In this document: in pieces, positions 14,430-22,968 of the stretch
Position numbering within the stretch: position 1 is the stretch's first letter
Layout: every line of letters begins with the position of its first letter
NCBI RefSeq assembly: GCF_001984065.1
Contig: NZ_LYVP01000052.1
Location: 1-38,774 of the forward strand
DNA: 38,774 nt
DNA from: Pseudomonas sp. KK4
Lineage (GTDB): Bacteria > Pseudomonadota > Gammaproteobacteria > Pseudomonadales > Pseudomonadaceae
Reading direction: 5' to 3'
Notes under the pieces: model-generated
Seen by the model: the letters and a program-made list of their open reading frames with translations, nothing else
Database searches by the model: none
What the model was told of the DNA's origin: nothing
Position numbers and translations under genes: made by a program

Positions 14430-16460
14430 TTAAGCCTTTTCCAACGACGTTTCAACACGGGTGGCGGTGGCCGGGATTTTCCCTGCCGCTACCAGACGCT
14501 TGTGCTGCTCGGCTTCGATGCGCTCGATCACGTCGACCGGCACCATATAGCCTTGATCATCACGGGCCGCGTGGATCGCGAAGTAGATCACGGTGCCAGC
14601 GAGGCTAGCGATCGCCAGCCACCAGATGTGCCAGATCATCGCGAAACCGAACACGGTCAACAGAGCGCCCATAACCACACCGGTGGCGGTGTTGTTTGGC
14701 ATGTGGATCGGTTCGTACTTGGCCGGAACCTTGTACGCGGTACCGTTTTCCTTGGCTTCGGTGAACGGGTCGATGCAATCGGCCTTTGGCAGCACAGCGA
14801 AGTTGTAGAACGGAGGTGGCGACGAGGTCGACCATTCCAGGGTGTGTGCATTCCACGGGTCACCGTGGTCGCAGCGGTTTTCAGCCTTGTTGCGATCACG
14901 CACGCTGACGTACAGCTGGATCAACTGGCAGGCGATACCGAAAGCGATCATCACCGCACCGAACATGGCCACGTACAGGTACGGCACCCACTCAGGGTTG
15001 GTGGTGGCGTTCAGACGACGGGTCATGCCCATGAAGCCCAGTGCGTAGAGCGGCATGAACGCGACGAAGAAGCCCGAGATCCAGAACCAGAACGCTGCCT
15101 TGCCCCAACCTTCGTGCAGCTTGAAGCCGAACGCTTTAGGGAAGTAGAAGCCGAAGCCTGCGATGTAGCCGAATACCGCGCCGCCGATGATCACGTTGTG
15201 GAAGTGCGCGATCACGAACAGGCTGTTGTGCAGTACGAAGTCAGCACCCGGGATGGCCAGCAGTACGCCGGTCATGCCGCCGATGGCGAAGGTCACCATG
15301 AAGCCCAGGGTCCACAGCACTTGGCTGGTAAAACGCAGACGGCCCTGGTAGATGGTGAACAGCCAGTTGAACAGTTTCACACCCGTCGGGATGGAAATCA
15401 GCATCGTCGCCAGACCGAAGAAGGCGTTGACGCTGGCACCCGAACCCATGGTGAAGAAGTGGTGCAGCCACACCATGAAGCCCAGTACCGAGATCGCGCC
15501 CGAGGCGTAGATCATCGAGTGGTGGCCGAACAGTTTCTTGCCGGTGAACGCCGAGATGACTTCCGAGAAAATGCCGAACGCCGGCAGGATCAGGATGTAC
15601 ACCTCAGGGTGACCCCAGGCCCAGAACAGGTTGACGTACATCATTGGATTGCCACCAAGTTCGTTGGTGAAAATGTGGAAATCCATGTAACGGTCAAGCG
15701 TCAGCAGTGCCAGGGTAGCGGTCAGGATCGGGAACGAAGCCACGATCAGCACGTTGGCCCAGGTGCAGGTCCAGGTGAAGATCGGCATGTCCATCAGCTT
15801 CATGCCAGGGGTACGCATTTTCAGCACGGTGGCCAGGAAGTTGACCCCCGTCAGCGTCGTACCCAACCCGGATAGCTGTAGCGCCCAGATGTAGTAGTCC
15901 ATCCCCACGCCAGGGCTGTATTGCAGGCCCGACAGCGGCGGATAGGCAACCCAACCGGTCTTGGCGAATTCGCCGACGCCCAGGGACAGGTTGATCAGCA
16001 CCACGCCCGACACCAGCAGCCAGAAGCTCAGGGAGTTCAGGAACGGGAAGGCAACGTCACGCGCGCCGATCTGCAGCGGCACTGCGAGGTTCATCAGGCC
16101 GGTGAAGAATGGCATCGCCATGAAGATGATCATGATCACACCGTGGGCGGTGAAGATCTGGTCATAGTGTTCAGGTGGCAGGTAGCCAGGCGAACCCTCG
16201 GTGGCCATGGCCAACTGGGTACGCATCATGATGGCGTCGGCAAAGCCGCGCAGCAGCATGACCATGGCGACGATGATGTACATCACGCCGATTTTCTTGT
16301 GGTCGACCGAGGTCAGCCACTCGGTCCACAGGTAGGTCCACTTCTTGAAGTAAGTGATACCCGCGAACAGTGCCAGACCGCCGAGCGCGATCATGGCGAT
16401 GGTCACCATCACGATCGGCTCGTGGAACGGGATCGCTTCCCAACTTAATTTACCAAACAT
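14430..16460 (-). CDS. cyoB: Cytochrome bo3 ubiquinol oxidase subunit I
   Basis: The 676-residue protein is the catalytic subunit, holding low-spin haem b, high-spin haem o3 and CuB. Visible signatures are WGHPEVYILILPAFG (the CuB histidine cross-linked to tyrosine), WLHHFFTMG (further CuB histidines) and VIAHFHNVI (haem ligands), with the long C-terminal extension typical of quinol oxidases. It reduces O2 to water while pumping protons. GAGGAG lies shortly before the ATG; it starts three bases after cyoA. In pseudomonads this operon is controlled by Crc/Hfq and by oxygen- and redox-responding regulators; that is general knowledge, not seen here. Confidence 0.98.
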   Translation of the reverse strand: MFGKLSWEAIPFHEPIVMVTIAMIALGGLALFAGITYFKKWTYLWTEWLTSVDHKKIGVMYIIVAMVMLLRGFADAIMMRTQLAMATEGSPGYLPPEHYDQIFTAHGVIMIIFMAMPFFTGLMNLAVPLQIGARDVAFPFLNSLSFWLLVSGVVLINLSLGVGEFAKTGWVAYPPLSGLQYSPGVGMDYYIWALQLSGLGTTLTGVNFLATVLKMRTPGMKLMDMPIFTWTCTWANVLIVASFPILTATLALLTLDRYMDFHIFTNELGGNPMMYVNLFWAWGHPEVYILILPAFGIFSEVISAFTGKKLFGHHSMIYASGAISVLGFMVWLHHFFTMGSGASVNAFFGLATMLISIPTGVKLFNWLFTIYQGRLRFTSQVLWTLGFMVTFAIGGMTGVLLAIPGADFVLHNSLFVIAHFHNVIIGGAVFGYIAGFGFYFPKAFGFKLHEGWGKAAFWFWISGFFVAFMPLYALGFMGMTRRLNATTNPEWVPYLYVAMFGAVMIAFGIACQLIQLYVSVRDRNKAENRCDHGDPWNAHTLEWSTSSPPPFYNFAVLPKADCIDPFTEAKENGTAYKVPAKYEPIHMPNNTATGVVMGALLTVFGFAMIWHIWWLAIASLAGTVIYFAIHAARDDQGYMVPVDVIERIEAEQHKRLVAAGKIPATATRVETSLEKA

Positions 16461-16463
16461 CGT

Positions 16464-17399
16464 TTACTCCTCTGCCCCGGCAGCTGAATGCGAGTTCATG
16501 TCCGTAGCGGCCACTTCTTTCTCTTTCTTCTCGTGGTTCACTTTCGGACCTGGTTTCATGCCTTCGTACTTGTCGACGATGATCTGGAACAGGTTCGGCG
16601 TAACCGAGGAGTAGAGCTCGACTGGGTTGTTCTGGCTCTGCTTGGAAAGGGCTGCGTATTCAGCTTGTTCAAGCTGTTTAGGTGCCTTTTTGACTTCGCT
16701 GACCCAGGCGTCGAATTCTTCCTGAGTCGTGGCGATTGCCTTGAATTTCATACCGGTGAAACCGGCACCGCTGTAGTTGGCCGAGATGCCTTCCATTTCA
16801 GCGTTGCGGTCGGCGATCAGGTGCAGCTTGGTCTGCATGCCCGCCATCGCGTAGATCTGACCGCCCAGGCCCGGGATGAAGAACGAGTTCATCACAGCGT
16901 CGGAGGTGATCTTGAAGTTGATCGGCGTGTGCGCCGGGAACACGATCTTGTTGACCGTGGCGATGCCTTGTTCCGGGTAGATGAACAGCCACTTCCAGTC
17001 CAGCGCGACCACTTCGATGGTCACAGGCTTCACGTCAGAGACGATCGGACGGTACGGGTCCAGCTCGTGGGTCGACTTGTAGGTGATGTAACCCAGGGCA
17101 ATGATGATCAGAATCGGAACAGTCCACACCGCGATCTCGATCTTGGTGGAGTGGTTCCATTTCGGGGTGTAAGTGGCGTTGGTGTTCGACGCGCGATATT
17201 TCCACGCGAACAGGAAGGTCATCACGATCACAGGGATCACGACCAACAGCATCAGCAGCGTTGCGGTGATGATCAGGTTTCGCTGTTCCAGGCCGACCTG
17301 GCCCGTGGGATTGAGCAAGGTCATGTTGCAGCCTCCCAGCAACAACGTGCCGAGCAGCGGCACTAGGCCTAGTAATCTGGGGTACCTGTTTTTACTCAT
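16464..17399 (-). CDS. cyoA: Cytochrome bo3 ubiquinol oxidase subunit II (lipoprotein)
   Basis: The protein has 311 residues from the ATG at 17399, with AGAGGT upstream; the frame extends 54 bases further without a ribosome site. The N-terminus is a lipoprotein signal ending in the lipobox LLGGC, followed by two membrane spans and a periplasmic cupredoxin domain that lacks the CuA ligands, as expected for a quinol oxidase. The C-terminal tail is rich in lysine and glutamate (KVNHEKKEKE). It heads the cyoABCDE operon after a long untranslated region. Confidence 0.96.
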   Translation of the reverse strand: MSKNRYPRLLGLVPLLGTLLLGGCNMTLLNPTGQVGLEQRNLIITATLLMLLVVIPVIVMTFLFAWKYRASNTNATYTPKWNHSTKIEIAVWTVPILIIIALGYITYKSTHELDPYRPIVSDVKPVTIEVVALDWKWLFIYPEQGIATVNKIVFPAHTPINFKITSDAVMNSFFIPGLGGQIYAMAGMQTKLHLIADRNAEMEGISANYSGAGFTGMKFKAIATTQEEFDAWVSEVKKAPKQLEQAEYAALSKQSQNNPVELYSSVTPNLFQIIVDKYEGMKPGPKVNHEKKEKEVAATDMNSHSAAGAEE

Positions 17400-17938
17400 C
17401 TCACGACCTCTAAAGCAGCTTGCGCAATGCAGTTGGGTTTTGATCGCCAACACTTCACCCTGCCAAGGGTTGGCATTTTTCTTGGATTGAATAAGGGCTT
17501 GCCCGTCGAGCGTCAGACGCGTTTCGACAAATCCTGGGCCAGCGTTGAGTTCTTATTCGAATACGTGGTCAAAGGCCTTGTTACAGACCAATTCCATTTG
17601 GTGCGGATAGTGGAGGCACCGACACCTGGGAGTCGCATGAAGCCACCCGGCCTCTCGACCCCCGGTCCCTGCTCACGCACCTTCAAGGAGCGAGCAGCGT
17701 CGGGGGATTCAGTGCGGGCGATTGTAGATATGTAGCGTTTTTTAAACCATGTCTCATCCCGAAATAATTTATATCCCGAGCCGCAACAATGCTTCGCAGA
17801 ACTCGCAAAAGTGGCGCATGTTATCGAAATAGATTCTCAACAAAAACACCAAAAATAGTAGGTGTACCGCCGGCATTTCAGACAGTATCAGGGGCCCTGC
17901 AATCGCAACCTGTGTCGCCGAAGCCCCCATGCCGCAAG

Positions 17939-17961
17939 GGCTCTGGCAAATCGCCAGAGCC
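17939..17961. other. Perfect 9-bp hairpin in the long cyoA upstream region
   Basis: GGCTCTGGC (17939-17947) and GCCAGAGCC (17953-17961) enclose a five-base loop, AAATC. No T-run follows on either strand, so it is not a standard terminator. The roughly 825-base gap from 17400 to 18225 also holds a palindrome CAGGGGCCCTG just to its left, an AT-rich stretch at 17740-17870 that may contain the cyo promoter, GCGAC/GTCGC half-sites at 18064-18109 and the dsbB terminator. I find no convincing gene in it. The hairpin could be a leader structure or part of a small RNA. Confidence 0.5.
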
Positions 17962-18063
17962 TGTTAAAACTGCCTGCTCCCGCCCGGTGACGGAAAAATG
18001 GCCACCGGTAGAAACAGACAATTTCATTGCCTGAAGCTGTGCCAATCCGGCGCTTTGAAAGTC

Positions 18064-18109
18064 GGTGCGACACTAAAGATGTGACAACATGTCGCACACG
18101 TGTCGCACC
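18064..18109. promoter_or_regulatory. Candidate RegA/PrrA/RoxR-type operator upstream of cyoA
   Basis: Perfect 10-base arms GGTGCGACAC (18064-18073) and GTGTCGCACC (18100-18109) flank two further related half-sites, TGTGACA (18080-18086) and TGTCGCA (18090-18096). The GCGAC and GTCGC cores are those of the RegA/PrrA/ActR consensus (GCGNC ... GNCGC). The pseudomonad homologue RoxR controls terminal oxidases, so an operator serving cyo fits. The half-sites also form two direct TGTCGCA repeats 11 bases apart. The binding protein is inferred. Confidence 0.5.
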
Positions 18110-18154
18110 CTTGCCTGCCCCTGCTACGGTGTTTTCAACCGCCCCCTGATATGC

Positions 18155-18197
18155 AAAAAACGCCCCGGGCCTCTCTGTGAGGATCGGGGCGTTTTTT
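18155..18197 (-). terminator. Rho-independent terminator of dsbB
   Basis: AAAAAACGCCCCG and CGGGGCGTTTTTT form a strong GC stem flanked by A and T runs, 29 bases beyond the dsbB stop on the minus strand. It should insulate cyoA from dsbB transcription; its symmetry could let it work on both strands. Confidence 0.88.
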
Positions 18198-18225
18198 ACC
18201 TGTTGCGGCGTCGTGACAGAGGACT

Positions 18226-18735
18226 TCAGCGCAGCGCCTTGCGGTTGCGCATGGTCAGCAACGGCACCAGCACCACCACCAGCACGAAGGCCACCAGCGC
18301 CCATTGCGCCAGGGACAATCCAAGGATCGGCGGGTACGGCGTGGAGCAGAAACCGTCGACCTGGAAACCCAGCGGGAAGATCTTGGCCAGCGGCAAGTCG
18401 TCAACGATCGGCTGCAGCACATCGATGCCACAACTGACCGCCGGATAGAACTGGGTGAACACGTGATGCCCGGCCACACCGGCACCTGCCAGGGCGCTGA
18501 TCACCACCAGGATTTCAAAGACAGTGATGCTGCGACGACTGCGCGTGGCCGCACCGATGAAGGCGAAGATGGCGATCAGCAGCAAGGCGTAACGCTGAAG
18601 GATACAGAGCGGGCACGGTGCCTCGCCGAGGACGATTTGCATGTACAGCGCACCACCGATCAATGCCAGGCAGATGATGCCCAGCAACACCAGATAACGC
18701 CGTTCACGCCCCAACCGCAGTGTTTCCTCGCTCAT
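18226..18735 (-). CDS. dsbB: Disulfide bond formation protein B
   Basis: The protein has 169 residues, the usual DsbB length, from the ATG at 18735 with AAGGG upstream; a longer TTG start at 18750 overlaps that site. Four hydrophobic spans and two periplasmic cysteine pairs are visible: CPLC in EAPCPLCILQRY, and the cysteines of SCGID and GFCSTPYP. DsbB re-oxidises DsbA and passes electrons to ubiquinone, so it is tied functionally to quinol oxidases such as the bo3 enzyme encoded next to it. It is separated from cyoA by a terminator. Confidence 0.95.
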   Translation of the reverse strand: MSEETLRLGRERRYLVLLGIICLALIGGALYMQIVLGEAPCPLCILQRYALLLIAIFAFIGAATRSRRSITVFEILVVISALAGAGVAGHHVFTQFYPAVSCGIDVLQPIVDDLPLAKIFPLGFQVDGFCSTPYPPILGLSLAQWALVAFVLVVVLVPLLTMRNRKALR

Positions 18736-18876
18736 CGCGTTTCCCTTCAAGGTATCGAATGCCCGCCAGTCTACACGTCTGTTGCGTGACGGGGGATGCC
18801 GGGCAATAGACGACAGGCGGGTTAAGCGGGGATTAACTTTTGGGCCGTTATCGGGAATTGAAACCGCGGCGCGGCA

Positions 18877-18956
18877 TTCGCGAGCAAGCCCGCTCCCACA
18901 TTTGGACCGTGTCGTGCACCGACGCGGTCCAGTGTGGGAGCGGGCTTGCTCGCGAA
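18877..18956. repeat. REP doublet (REPIN), outward copies of the GTGGGAGCGGGCTTGCTCGCGAA type
   Basis: Inverse copy at 18877-18900 and forward copy at 18933-18956, so the order is opposite to the doublets at 6997 and 12236. The 32-base centre contains its own inverted repeat (GGACCG ... CGGTCC). It follows the flavohaemoglobin stop codon and precedes dsbB, both on the minus strand. Confidence 0.9.
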
Positions 18957-18989
18957 TCTGGCGACTCGGTCTGCCGAGCCGCCAATCGG

Positions 18990-20171
18990 TTACTCCAGCG
19001 CCGAAGCCGGGCCGAAGAACTCGTAGCGGCTCTGCTTCTCAGGCACACCCAGCGCCTTGAGGTGACGCTTGATCGCGGCCATGAAGCCTTTCGGCCCCAG
19101 GAAGTAAACATCCACGTCACGCTCGGCCGGCAGCCACTCGCCCAACTGCTCCTGACTCAACAGGCCGACCTTGTGCGCCGCCGGGCTCACACCATCGTCT
19201 TCGGCGTAGCAGTAGAACTGCTGCAGTTGCGGGTGACGCTCGGCCAGGCCGTCGATCCAGTCGCGGAACGCGTGGACCTTGCCGTTGCGCGCGCAGTGGA
19301 TGAAGTGCACCGGACGCTGGGTTTGCAGCGCCGCTTCGAGCATCGCCAGGGTCGGGGTGATGCCGACGCCGCCGCTGATCAGCACCAGCGGTTTTTCACT
19401 GGCGGTCAGGGTGAACTCGCCCGATGGCGGGAACAGCTGGATGCTCGAACCCACGTGCAGTTGGTCGTGCAGGAAGTTGGAGGCGCGGCCACCGGCTTCA
19501 CGCTTGACGCTGATGCGGTACTGGCCTTTGTTGGCCAGGGCCGACAAGGAGTAGTTGCGACGGATTTCTTCGCCGTCGAGGATCAGTTTCATGCCGATGT
19601 ACTGACCAGGCTCTGCCGCCAGAATCGGGCCTTTGTCCGCGGGTTCGAAGTAGAACGAGGTGATTTCCGCGCTTTCCTCTACCTTGGCCGCCACGATGAA
19701 TTCCCGCGCGCCGCGCCAGCCGCCAGGGGCCTGTTCTTTTTGGTCGTAGATGGTGGTTTCGGCACCGATCAGGATGTCCGCCAGCTGACCGTAAGCCGCA
19801 CCCCAGGCCGCGATGACTTCAGGGGTGGCGATTTCTTCGCCCAGCACTTCAGCGATGGCGCGCAGCAGGCAGGTGCCGACGATCGGGTAGTGTTCCGGCA
19901 GGATCTGCAGGGCCACGTGCTTGTTGATGATCTTGGCCACCAGGTCGCCCAACTGGTCGAGTTGGTCGATGTGGCGTGCGTACATCAGTACGCCGTTGGC
20001 CAGGGCGCGTGGCTGGTCGCCAGACGCCTGGTGCGCCTGGTTGAACAGGGGACGGACTTCCGGGTACTCGGACAGCATCATGCGGTAGAAGTGGGTGATC
20101 AGGGCTTCACCACCGCTTTCCAACAGCGGGACGGTGGATTTGACGATGGCACGGTCTTGGACGCTAAGCAT
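18990..20171 (-). CDS. hmp: Nitric-oxide dioxygenase flavohaemoglobin (Hmp/Fhp)
   Basis: The protein has 393 residues from the ATG at 20171, with AGGAGT upstream, the standard Hmp length; the frame extends 87 bases more but that part is promoter sequence. Domains are globin (proximal histidine in IINKHVAL, about residues 1-140), FAD-binding (RRNYSLSA) and NAD-binding (SGGVGITPTLAML). It turns NO and O2 into nitrate with NAD(P)H and FAD. It is divergent from a NorR-type activator gene, as fhp and fhpR are in P. aeruginosa. A -24/-12-like promoter and three GT-N7-AC sites lie upstream. Confidence 0.97.
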   Translation of the reverse strand: MLSVQDRAIVKSTVPLLESGGEALITHFYRMMLSEYPEVRPLFNQAHQASGDQPRALANGVLMYARHIDQLDQLGDLVAKIINKHVALQILPEHYPIVGTCLLRAIAEVLGEEIATPEVIAAWGAAYGQLADILIGAETTIYDQKEQAPGGWRGAREFIVAAKVEESAEITSFYFEPADKGPILAAEPGQYIGMKLILDGEEIRRNYSLSALANKGQYRISVKREAGGRASNFLHDQLHVGSSIQLFPPSGEFTLTASEKPLVLISGGVGITPTLAMLEAALQTQRPVHFIHCARNGKVHAFRDWIDGLAERHPQLQQFYCYAEDDGVSPAAHKVGLLSQEQLGEWLPAERDVDVYFLGPKGFMAAIKRHLKALGVPEKQSRYEFFGPASALE

Positions 20172-20217
20172 TAGAGTGACTCCTGAACAACGAGGGTTTG
20201 GAAAGGTTGCTTCAGGT

Positions 20218-20236
20218 ATATCAGCTTCCGTGCCAA
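20218..20236 (-). promoter_or_regulatory. Candidate sigma-54 (-24/-12) promoter of the flavohaemoglobin gene
   Basis: On the minus strand TTGGCACG (20229-20236) matches the -24 element. CTGAT (20219-20223 region) stands where the -12 TTGC is expected, with correct spacing but an imperfect match. It lies 40-110 bases downstream of the three NorR-type sites, the right order for an enhancer-dependent promoter. Confidence 0.6.
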
Positions 20237-20276
20237 CTTTATTTTCCTTATATTTCAATGACTTAATATCATGGTA

Positions 20277-20332
20277 GTCATATCGACCCAGACTGCTTTA
20301 TAGTCATACCGACTACACGGAGTCACTATGAC
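20277..20332. promoter_or_regulatory. Three NorR/FhpR-type enhancer sites (GT-N7-AC)
   Basis: GTCATATCGAC (20277-20287), GTCATACCGAC (20303-20313) and GTCACTATGAC (20322-20332) fit the GT-N7-AC core of NorR enhancers. Three sites are also the number known upstream of E. coli norV. The first two differ by one base. The third spans the ATG of the activator gene itself, which suggests autoregulation. Confidence 0.7.
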
Positions 20333-21881
20333 TGCAAAATCTCTGCTCACTGCCTTATTGCCCCTGGTCTCGGACCTGTCCCGCGAACTGCCCGAAGGCG
20401 AGCGTTATCGACGCCTGCTGGAAGCCATGCGCGCCCTGCTGCCCTGCGATGCCGCCGCCCTGCTGCGTATCGATGGCGACTGGCTGGTGCCGCTGGCCGT
20501 CGATGGCCTGAGTACCGACACCCTCGGCCGGCGCTTCAAGATCGACGAGCACCCGCGCTTCGAAGCCTTGCTCAGCAGCTCGGGCCCGACCCGGTTTGCC
20601 GCTGACAGTGACCTGCCCGACCCCTATGACGGCCTGGTCGATGGCCTCGATGATCATCTGGAAGTCCACGATTGCATGGGTTGCCCGCTGTTCGTCGATG
20701 AACGTCCCTGGGGATTGCTGACCCTTGACGCGCTGGACCCCGAGCGATTCGAACCGATCGAGCTCGACGCCCTGGGAGCCTTCGCCAGCCTCGCCGCCGC
20801 CACGGTCAACGCTGCCGAGCGCATCCAACGCCTGAACAATCGTGTCGAAGACGAACACCAGCGCGCCGAGGTGTACCGCCAGGCCAGCGGCCAGCAGAAC
20901 CGCGAGATGATCGGCCAGAGCAAGTCACTCAAAAAACTGGTGGAAGAAATCGACCTGGTGGGCGGCAGCGACCTGACCGTGCTGATTACCGGCGAAACCG
21001 GGGTCGGCAAGGAACTGGTGGCCCAGGCCATCCATGCCGCTTCGCCCCGGGCCGACAAGCCGATCATCAGCCTCAACTGCGCCGCCCTGCCCGACACCCT
21101 GGTGGAGAGCGAGCTGTTCGGCCATGTGCGTGGCGCCTTCACCGGGGCGATGAATGATCGACGCGGCAAGTTTGAACTGGCCAACGGCGGCACGCTGTTT
21201 CTCGATGAAGTCGGCGAGCTGTCGCTGACAGTGCAAGCCAAATTACTGCGTGTTCTGCAAAGTGGCCAGTTGCAACGCCTGGGTTCCGACAAAGAGCATC
21301 AGGTGGACGTGCGGCTGATCGCGGCGACCAACCGCGACCTGGCCGAAGAGGTGCGCAGCGGTCGCTATCGCGCCGACTTCTACCACCGTCTGAGCGTCTA
21401 CCCGCTGAGGGTGCCGGCCCTGCGTGATCGCGGTCGGGATGTGTTGTTGCTCAGCGGTTACTTCCTGGAGCAGAACCGCTCGCGCATGGGCCTCAACAGC
21501 CTGCGCCTGAACAGTGATGCCCAGGTGGCCCTGTTGGCCTACGACTGGCCGGGCAACGTGCGGGAGCTGGAGCATTTGATCGGCCGCAGCGCCTTGAAGG
21601 CCTTGGGCAACTGCAAGGAGCGGCCGAAGATTCTCAGCCTGAGTGCCGCCGACCTGGATTTGCCCAACGGCAGCCTGGAGGTCGTCGCCGAGCAACCGGC
21701 GCCTACCGCCACGGCACTGGTGACCGGGGATCTGCGCGCGGCCACCGAGAATTATCAGCGGCAGTTGATTGGCGCGTGCCTGGAGCGGCATCACCATAAC
21801 TGGGCGAGCGCAGCGCGGGAGCTGGGGCTGGACCGGGCGAATCTGGGGCGGATGGCCAAAAGGCTCGGGATGAAGTCGTGA
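20328..21881 (+). CDS. norR: NO-responsive sigma-54-dependent activator (NorR/FhpR)
   Basis: The 517-residue protein has an N-terminal GAF domain (about 20-170), which in NorR binds NO through non-haem iron. A central AAA+ domain follows, with Walker A GETGVGKE, the sigma-54-contacting GAFTGA and Walker B GGTLFLDEVGEL. A C-terminal Fis-type helix-turn-helix reads NWASAARELGLDRANLGRM. It is divergent from the flavohaemoglobin gene and overlaps a GT-N7-AC site at its start codon. In P. aeruginosa the equivalent is FhpR, which activates fhp. GGAG lies before the ATG. Assignment as an NO regulator rests on both domains and context. Confidence 0.95.
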   Translation: MTAKSLLTALLPLVSDLSRELPEGERYRRLLEAMRALLPCDAAALLRIDGDWLVPLAVDGLSTDTLGRRFKIDEHPRFEALLSSSGPTRFAADSDLPDPYDGLVDGLDDHLEVHDCMGCPLFVDERPWGLLTLDALDPERFEPIELDALGAFASLAAATVNAAERIQRLNNRVEDEHQRAEVYRQASGQQNREMIGQSKSLKKLVEEIDLVGGSDLTVLITGETGVGKELVAQAIHAASPRADKPIISLNCAALPDTLVESELFGHVRGAFTGAMNDRRGKFELANGGTLFLDEVGELSLTVQAKLLRVLQSGQLQRLGSDKEHQVDVRLIAATNRDLAEEVRSGRYRADFYHRLSVYPLRVPALRDRGRDVLLLSGYFLEQNRSRMGLNSLRLNSDAQVALLAYDWPGNVRELEHLIGRSALKALGNCKERPKILSLSAADLDLPNGSLEVVAEQPAPTATALVTGDLRAATENYQRQLIGACLERHHHNWASAARELGLDRANLGRMAKRLGMKS

Positions 21882-21913
21882 CTGCTCTCTGTGGCAAGAG
21901 CCTTACTTGTGGC

Positions 21914-21931
21914 GAGGGGATTTATCCCCTC
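21914..21931. repeat. Short palindromic repeat GAGGGGAT...ATCCCCTC after norR
   Basis: An 8-bp inverted repeat with a two-base centre lies 32 bases after the norR stop. It matches another common pseudomonad intergenic palindrome family (GTGGCGAGGGGATTTATCCCCTC). No T-run follows, so a terminator role is doubtful. Confidence 0.55.
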
Positions 21932-22062
21932 ATCACAGTTCATCATTTAGCCCGCGATGGGTATTTAACCTAAAGCCTGTCCCCGACAAGTCGATAACCC
22001 GGCATCGATAGCTGTTGGCGATCCTCGCGGTCGCCCGCCACCTTTTTCCAAAGAAGGTTTTT

Positions 22063-22965
22063 ATGTCTTCCACCAAAGCCCGCGCAGACTCACTTTCGCT
22101 GCTGCTGTTCACCTTGCGCAGCGGCAAGTTGATGGCGATCAACCTGCTCAAGGTCAGTGAAATCATCCCCTGCCCGCCGCTGACCAAGCTGCCGGAGTCG
22201 CATCCCCACGTCAAAGGCATCGCCACCTTGCGCGGCGCCTCGCTGTCGGTGATCGACCTGAGCCGCGCCATCGGCGAGCGTCCGCTGGAAGACCCGAACG
22301 GTGGCTGCCTGATCGTCACCGATGTCAGCCGCTCCAAGCAGGGCCTGCATGTGCAGGCGGTGAGCAAGATCGTGCATTGCCTGACCACCGATATCCGTCC
22401 GCCGCCCTTCGGCTCCGGCGGCGTGCGCTCGTACATCACCGGCGTGACCTCGGTGGACGGCACGCTGGTGCAGGTGCTGGACATCGAGAAAGTCATCCAC
22501 GGCATCGCCCCGGTGCAGATCGACATGGCGCCGACCGAACTGAGCATGGAAGACGCTGAAATCCTCGGCAACGCACGGATCCTGGTGGTCGATGACAGTC
22601 AGGTGGCGCTGCAACAATCGGTGCACACCCTTCGCAATCTTGGCCTGCAATGCCACACCGCGCGCAGCGCCAAGGAAGCCATCGATTGCCTGCTGGACCT
22701 GCAAGGCACCGCCAATCAGATCAACCTGATCGTCTCCGACATCGAAATGTCCGAGATGGACGGCTACGCCTTCACCCGCACCCTGCGTGAAACACCGGAC
22801 TTCGCGCACCTCTACGTGCTGCTGCACACCTCGCTGGACAGCGCGATGAACAGCGAAAAAGCCCGACTGGCCGGGGCCAATGCGGTGCTGACCAAATTCT
22901 CGTCACCGGAACTGACCCAGTGCCTGATCACCGCCGCCAAGGCTGTGGCCGAACAAGGTTACTGA
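22063..22965 (+). CDS. cheV: Chemotaxis protein CheV (CheW domain plus response-regulator receiver)
   Basis: The protein has 300 residues from the ATG at 22063, with AGAAGG upstream; an earlier in-frame start at 22015 lacks a site. The N-terminal CheW-like domain (SLLLFTLRSGKLMAINLLKVSEI ... VLDIEKVIHG, about 10-160) is followed by a receiver domain beginning ARILVVDDSQVAL, with phospho-acceptor aspartate in VSDIEMSEMDGYA and a TKFSS lysine. CheV couples chemoreceptors to CheA and may adapt the signal through its receiver. No other chemotaxis genes are nearby. Confidence 0.94.
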   Translation: MSSTKARADSLSLLLFTLRSGKLMAINLLKVSEIIPCPPLTKLPESHPHVKGIATLRGASLSVIDLSRAIGERPLEDPNGGCLIVTDVSRSKQGLHVQAVSKIVHCLTTDIRPPPFGSGGVRSYITGVTSVDGTLVQVLDIEKVIHGIAPVQIDMAPTELSMEDAEILGNARILVVDDSQVALQQSVHTLRNLGLQCHTARSAKEAIDCLLDLQGTANQINLIVSDIEMSEMDGYAFTRTLRETPDFAHLYVLLHTSLDSAMNSEKARLAGANAVLTKFSSPELTQCLITAAKAVAEQGY

Positions 22966-22968
22966 GTC

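Noticed and set aside
14502..15875. 457-residue open frame on the plus strand
   Set aside because: Antisense to cyoB; the Arg/His/Gln-rich translation is a shadow of the real gene.
17427..17735. 102-residue open frame in the gap upstream of cyoA
   Set aside because: No ribosome site, no family resemblance and a composition unlike neighbours. Treated as non-coding.
21914..21931. norR terminator
   Set aside because: The hairpin lacks a T-run; it fits a repeat family better.
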